From assembly GCA_015233155.1 (NCBI GenBank), contig JADFYG010000010.1:44659-108658 (forward strand): 64,000 nucleotides of DNA. The letters run 5' to 3'. Below are positions 60,291 to 64,000 of the stretch, piece after piece. The number at the start of each line of letters is the position of its first letter. The stretch's first letter is position 1. The notes beneath the pieces were generated by a model, which was given only the letters and a program-made list of their open reading frames with translations, was not told where the DNA came from and did no database searches. Source of the DNA: Candidatus Rifleibacteriota bacterium. GTDB taxonomy: Bacteria; Muiribacteriota; Ozemobacteria; Ozemobacterales; Ozemobacteraceae. The position numbers were made by a program, and so were the translations under genes.

Positions 60291-61986
60291 AACGTTCGAT
60301 AGCCTCCCGTCCGCGAATGAGTGGTATCGCACTCCAGGCAATAACGCACACAAGCAACATCGTAAGAGAAAACCCGATCAGCACTTTTCCGGTAAGATCG
60401 CGGAGCGGATAAAACCTGGAAAAATAGAATCGATACATTGGATATACCTGGCATGCCAGAAGATTAATGATGAAAAGTCCGTTGGCAATCATGTATACAA
60501 ACCCTCCGAAACTGCCGGCGACCTTTAGTGGATTGTCCATATCGAAGCGCGCATAGACGGCTCCGAGCCCGATGGCAAGCGCTGTAGTGACAACCGCCAT
60601 TATCGTCACGTTAGCAAAACTGATCACGCGCAACGTCTGACTCGTGACAACGAACAGACTATTGGAAATCATGCAGAGCGCCCATCCCAGAAGCATGTTC
60701 GGAATCAGATACAAAAAAAACTTGATCACCATCAAGCGCGAAGGCGGAATCGGAGAGGATTTGACTACCCAGAAAGCCCTGCCTTCCAGACTGATCGACG
60801 GATATACGAATCGCATCGATATGGCCGCAAGGATGAAGCCGATGAAAGGACCATTGAAATACACGAGTGTGTCATTCATTTCGCCAGAATATAGTTGTGG
60901 AAGGTCTTTAAGCGGCAAAATAGACAGATTATACCCATATACGATCACAATCGCGATCATCATAAAAAGCTGAGAAAAAACGGCAGGATCCCTGAAGAAG
61001 AAAGTGATTTCCTTGGAACAGACGACCCGGACATCATGCGAAAACCAGCGAAAAGGGTAAATCAAAATACGGCGAACCCATTCAAGACTCAGCACCTGGT
61101 TCTCGACTGCTTCAAGTGACTTCTGCCATGAAATCCGATAGAATGCAGCCGCAAATAAATGCAACAAAAGCAGGCCTGATAACACCATTCCAATGAGCGG
61201 TAAAAATGCTTCGAGTGAATCAGATAGTCTCCCGGCAAAAAGATGCAGAGAGGCTTCCCTGAGGTAAGTCGATGGAAACCAGTCAAGTGATGACGTCCGG
61301 AGACTCAGAATGTATGTGGAAACGCTGGGAAAATAATTAGGATTCAGAAGTTTCTCAGGTTCGAGATATCGAAAGAAAAAAACCATTCCTGCCAGCACCA
61401 ACACAGACAAAAATTGAAATACTTTGCGCATCTGGCGGATCGGGAAAAGAGAACCGAGAATCAATGCAGTCAAGCCACCTAATACATTCGGAAGTAATAA
61501 ATAGATAAAAAGATACACCGGATACAGAAAAAATGCCCAGAACGGGGCCTTGGAAGCAGCGCAGAATGCCAGAAAAATCGGTAAAAAAAAGATCGATGCC
61601 ATCCAGGAACTTTCGACCAGCATCAATACGAATCGGGACCAGAAGATGTTCGCGATAGCGACTGGGGAAGAGATTAACAGTCTGATCTCGTCGTCGAGAT
61701 AAAAAACTGAAAAGGCGGCAATGATCGAACTGAAAACAATCATGCAAAACAGCGCCACTATAATCATTTCGAGCAGCTTGTTGACGATAAGGGAACCGAT
61801 CACGGGCCCGAGAATCGGTCCAAGCATTGGTGCCTTGATGACATAAGCCAAAAACATGTACAAGCCAAAAAAGATTCCGAATATCGTGATGCAGCCGCCA
61901 GCTATCAGCGCGCTCAACATCTTGCCCCGGCGCAGTTTTGCCTGTCTCCGGAAGGCGATGATACTTGGCGTAAGAAGATTATTCAA
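60277..61986 (-). CDS. ABC-2-type transporter permease
   Basis: A TTG start at 61986 opens a 569-residue protein; the first in-frame ATG is at about codon 23, and either may be used. About twelve hydrophobic helices are visible, beginning MLSALIAGGCITIFGIFFG. Conserved-looking loops are DDEIRLLISSPVAIANIFWSR (the coupling-helix region of ABC-2 exporters), SSPIPPSRLMVIKFFLYL and a C-terminal hydrophobic block. Its length suggests a full permease. It precedes the ATPase gene with a 14-base overlap, so the two form one exporter. Confidence 0.85.
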   Translation of the reverse strand: MNNLLTPSIIAFRRQAKLRRGKMLSALIAGGCITIFGIFFGLYMFLAYVIKAPMLGPILGPVIGSLIVNKLLEMIIVALFCMIVFSSIIAAFSVFYLDDEIRLLISSPVAIANIFWSRFVLMLVESSWMASIFFLPIFLAFCAASKAPFWAFFLYPVYLFIYLLLPNVLGGLTALILGSLFPIRQMRKVFQFLSVLVLAGMVFFFRYLEPEKLLNPNYFPSVSTYILSLRTSSLDWFPSTYLREASLHLFAGRLSDSLEAFLPLIGMVLSGLLLLHLFAAAFYRISWQKSLEAVENQVLSLEWVRRILIYPFRWFSHDVRVVCSKEITFFFRDPAVFSQLFMMIAIVIVYGYNLSILPLKDLPQLYSGEMNDTLVYFNGPFIGFILAAISMRFVYPSISLEGRAFWVVKSSPIPPSRLMVIKFFLYLIPNMLLGWALCMISNSLFVVTSQTLRVISFANVTIMAVVTTALAIGLGAVYARFDMDNPLKVAGSFGGFVYMIANGLFIINLLACQVYPMYRFYFSRFYPLRDLTGKVLIGFSLTMLLVCVIAWSAIPLIRGREAIERYEPN

Positions 61987-62013
61987 TTTTGCATACGTGC
62001 ATTTGCCTGGCTG

Positions 62014-62670
62014 TCACCAGACAAGAGGCGACCAATCCGGGCCGGGTTCGGAAGAAGAGACGAACCTCCACAGGCCTTTTGCCGAGCCACGTTCGAGAAG
62101 TCCCAGACGTATTCCGCGATCCAGGGGGGATTCTATCTCGTGCTTTCCCAGAGCACGCCTGTGCAATTGGATAAGCGCATCTTCGCTGGTTTCCGGGCCG
62201 AGAAGACAGCTCCCGATCAGGGCTGTGGAAGCCTGCCAACGAAGATGGGAGGCTATCTGACGCAGGACCCGCCCGTGATCAAACGCCATGGGCGGCGGAG
62301 CATCGAGAAAATGCCACGAGGCTTCAGCCGCATCATCCGAGCCTTTGGCTTCACCGCATCGAATCGGATCGACGAGCGCGCCGAAAACCATAGTCAGGGT
62401 GCGCCCACGAGGATCACGGCCGGTTTGTCCACAAGCGAATAACGGCCGCAACACAATACCTGTAAGACATGTTTCTTCGGCCAGTTCGCGCATAGCCCCG
62501 TCGACCGGCTCCTCGTCCATTTCAAGAAAACCGCCCGGGAGAGCCCATTGTCCGGCGAACGGATCATGCCCTCTTTTAATAAGCATGATCATGGGTTTAA
62601 CATCGGCCAGACTGATCAATGCCGCATCAAGGGTCCCCGATGGGCGCGGATATTCATAGATAAAGCTCAT
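62014..62670 (-). CDS. Nudix hydrolase with NrtR-like C-terminal winged helix
   Basis: The 218-residue protein has a Nudix box at residues 46-69 (GGFLEMDEEP...MRELAEETCL; Cys replaces the usual Gly near the end). After it comes PPMAFDHGRVLRQIASHLR, then LHRRALGKHEIESPLDRGIR and GLLERGSAKGLWRF. This is the layout of NrtR regulators, in which a Nudix domain binding ADP-ribose is joined to a winged helix that controls NAD genes. An ordinary ADP-ribose or sugar-nucleotide hydrolase is the alternative. The nadACB run lies 10.4 kb away with a palindrome in its promoter. It starts 4 bases after the upstream stop. Confidence 0.78.
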   Translation of the reverse strand: MSFIYEYPRPSGTLDAALISLADVKPMIMLIKRGHDPFAGQWALPGGFLEMDEEPVDGAMRELAEETCLTGIVLRPLFACGQTGRDPRGRTLTMVFGALVDPIRCGEAKGSDDAAEASWHFLDAPPPMAFDHGRVLRQIASHLRWQASTALIGSCLLGPETSEDALIQLHRRALGKHEIESPLDRGIRLGLLERGSAKGLWRFVSSSEPGPDWSPLVW

Positions 62671-62674
62671 ATGG

Positions 62675-63238
62675 TCAAAAGATCACCCGCGCAAGAAGGT
62701 TCTCGAGGCCTCGGCCGTCTATGATGCCCGCGTAGCGGTCTTCCCCTATTTCGATGGTCGGAAGTAGCTCCAAATGCCTGGTTTCCCATAATGATGCCGC
62801 ATCGTCGGCAAATTTCAGAGATTGCGGATCATCCAGTGCTTTCTGGAGTGGAGCATGATCGACACCCTCTTTCTGCAAAAAGTCGATCAGAGTCTGACCA
62901 TTGGATATATCAACATTTTCCTGGAAAACCGCACGAAATACTGCGTCAATGTATACTTCACGTGTTATATCGGTGCAGCAGGCCATGCCTCGACGCGCAG
63001 CAGCGGAATCAATGCCGGAACGCGGCTTATTGATTGAGACACCCAGCTTTTTTCCGCGTGATGTCAATTTTTCCCAACGGGACGGAGCATCGAATCTGGC
63101 GGAGTCTCCTTTTGAACCGACGGCATGAAAAACCGTGGAAAGCCCCTTCCCAGACAATGCCTGCTTGAAATGCAGCCAGCCAATGTAGCTATATGGGCAA
63201 AGAAAATCAAAATAGAATCGAATCTGTTCTTCCGACAC
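62675..63238 (-). CDS. DsbA-family protein, HCCA-isomerase/FrnE-like
   Basis: The 187-residue protein opens FYFDFLCPYSYIGWLHFKQAL, with a CPYS active site in place of CxxC. This is typical of 2-hydroxychromene-2-carboxylate isomerases and related thioredoxin-fold proteins without a disulfide pair. An all-helical insertion (ARRGMACCTDITREVYIDAVFRA, given here in part) and a returning LPTIEIGEDRYAGIIDGRGLENLL complete the fold. It has no signal peptide, so it is cytoplasmic. The true substrate is unknown, probably a glutathione- or thiol-linked isomerisation. It precedes the NrtR-like gene by 4 bases. Confidence 0.8.
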   Translation of the reverse strand: MSEEQIRFYFDFLCPYSYIGWLHFKQALSGKGLSTVFHAVGSKGDSARFDAPSRWEKLTSRGKKLGVSINKPRSGIDSAAARRGMACCTDITREVYIDAVFRAVFQENVDISNGQTLIDFLQKEGVDHAPLQKALDDPQSLKFADDAASLWETRHLELLPTIEIGEDRYAGIIDGRGLENLLARVIF

Positions 63239-63324
63239 ATGACCTCCGAAAACTCATTTCAGAATGTTCCATTATACCAACCTTTGTGTCGACGGAAAAG
63301 CAAAAAATAAGCTGGGCTGAAACG

Positions 63325-63750
63325 CTAGTCTTCAGTCCTTTCCTCCAGCATTGAACAAATCATGGAGGTCAGGCGCAGAAAAACAACACAGGCGATCGCC
63401 AACGCCGGAATCAGGGCAAGGTTCAGAGTTGGTATTCCGAACAGCCGGCAGAAATAACTCCACAAGTCAAAACAGCAGCTGAAGTAGGCCCAGGAATAAG
63501 TAAAGAAAACAATTATCGCAAACAAGGAGCCAAAATAATGGAGGAATTCCCGGCCCGTCCCTTCATAGCATTCCCGGAAAGGGAGTTGCTGGCGTAACTC
63601 AACCAATTGATCGGTGTTCGTTTCCCTCATGAAAGCAACAACAAGGGCGCCAAAAAGAACCAGTGCCCCTAATAACAAAGTTTCCAGTTGATCATTTGAC
63701 AGTGCCCGGAACCACAATAAGAGGTTCATGATAACCACCCATTTTGGCAA
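63325..63750 (-). CDS. Small hypothetical membrane protein
   Basis: The 141-residue protein has three to four hydrophobic helices (about residues 5-12 and 22-40 near the start, 70-95, 108-130) separated by an acidic, Gln-rich loop (TNTDQLVELRQQLPF). Later starts at codons 8 or so are possible. No family is recognised and the nearest gene on the same strand begins 86 bases downstream. The coding call rests on the long hydrophobic helices and plausible codon use. Confidence 0.55.
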   Translation of the reverse strand: MPKWVVIMNLLLWFRALSNDQLETLLLGALVLFGALVVAFMRETNTDQLVELRQQLPFRECYEGTGREFLHYFGSLFAIIVFFTYSWAYFSCCFDLWSYFCRLFGIPTLNLALIPALAIACVVFLRLTSMICSMLEERTED

Positions 63751-63981
63751 TTTTGTTGGATTTCCAGCAAAGAAAAGACGGAATAAGCAGCGTCATAACT
63801 GACAACTGAAGCGAGATCCCGAAAGAATACCTCTGACTTAATACAACCTTTTCTGAATAATTTATTCTACAAGGAGGGACTTGCAAAATTAGGTGACTTT
63901 TAAAATTATTGTGAAAATAATGGTACCAAATTTCCTTGGAAACTGGCACAATGGTCACTCAATAAAACCCGCTAGAATCCT

Positions 63982-64000
63982 AAGGAGTAACCATATGAGC
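63982..64000 (+). CDS. Start of a gene cut off by the window end
   Basis: AAGGAG (63982-63987) is followed 7 bases later by ATG at 63995-63997 and then AGC. The site is a textbook ribosome binding site, so a + strand gene very likely continues beyond the window. Only two codons (Met-Ser) are visible, and nothing can be said about the product. Confidence 0.6.

Noticed and set aside
63692..63958. An 88-codon open frame on the minus strand upstream of the last small membrane-protein gene
   Set aside because: It overlaps that gene in another frame, lacks a good ribosome binding site, and its translation has no recognisable features.
63942..63965. A sigma-54-like promoter (TGGCAC followed by a spacer) before the gene starting at 63995
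   Set aside because: The GG is present, but the -12 element has AC instead of GC at the required spacing.

Overview
The window looks like chromosomal DNA of an uncultured Gram-negative bacterium with about 50% GC. Support for an outer membrane comes from two TolC-like channels, two RND efflux pumps and an ArnT-like lipid-sugar transferase. There are many zinc-ribbon hypothetical proteins, a pseudopilin-like protein, a SpoIIM/MoxR/DUF58 locus, and a sigma factor with Cys-rich front domains. Together these recall deep-branching candidate phyla such as Riflebacteria. That placement is a guess from gene style: no rRNA or tRNA gene was recognised to test it.

Layout. 1-6055 (+): a membrane-protein / DUF4129 / DUF4350 / MoxR / DUF58 operon, probably a chaperone-like envelope complex. 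6153-9132 (-): an orphan CheV, a SpoIIM-family protein and two tandem zinc-ribbon proteins, one fused to a pseudopilin-like segment. 9450-15250 (-): three GT-B glycosyltransferases among small unknowns. 15487-20199 (+): an exported zinc-ribbon protein, a 155-bp MITE-like element with a target duplication, then a GT2 / YdjC deacetylase / ArnT-like operon resembling the Francisella FlmF2-NaxD-FlmK lipid A modification route. 20423-26444 (+): a complete MarR-TolC-adaptor-RND efflux operon. 26611-36219 (-): a defence island bounded by 19-bp imperfect direct repeats. It holds HsdR, a GxxExxY gene inside its own inverted repeats, HsdM, a frameshifted HsdS, a PHP-domain/SMC-like ATPase and an AlbA_2/Schlafen-type ATPase. 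36474-40704 (-): a second RND adaptor and pump. 41062-46765: a lipoprotein with four Ig-like repeats, a Cys-free surface-like protein, a methyltransferase gene bracketed by repeat elements, and an EF-hand protein. 46789-51653 (-): nadA-nadC-nadB for NAD synthesis followed by a TolC-like gene. 51835-56816 (-): a zinc-dependent phospholipase C-like protein, a Sel1-repeat protein with a membrane-anchored partner, and a zinc-ribbon protein. 56956-58437 (-): a sigma-70 factor with two Cys-rich modules. 58534-63750 (-): a DMT exporter, an ABC exporter, an NrtR-like Nudix protein, a DsbA/HCCA-isomerase protein and a small membrane protein. A new + strand gene begins at 63995.

Two repeat systems run through the window. 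One is a family of 110-175 bp palindromic elements with GGGCAAACGCATTAAAA ends; a cousin with different ends shares their GC-rich core. They sit at or inside the 3' ends of genes and in two cases supply the stop codon. The other is a family of CTCACGGAG/CTCTGTG motifs concentrated around the defence island and its GxxExxY gene.

The strongest leads are the sigma factor with duplicated Cys modules, the defence island with its one-base-off hsdS and boundary repeats, the 3'-end-associated MITEs, and the pairing of nadACB (with a palindrome inside its putative promoter) with an NrtR-like protein 11 kb away.
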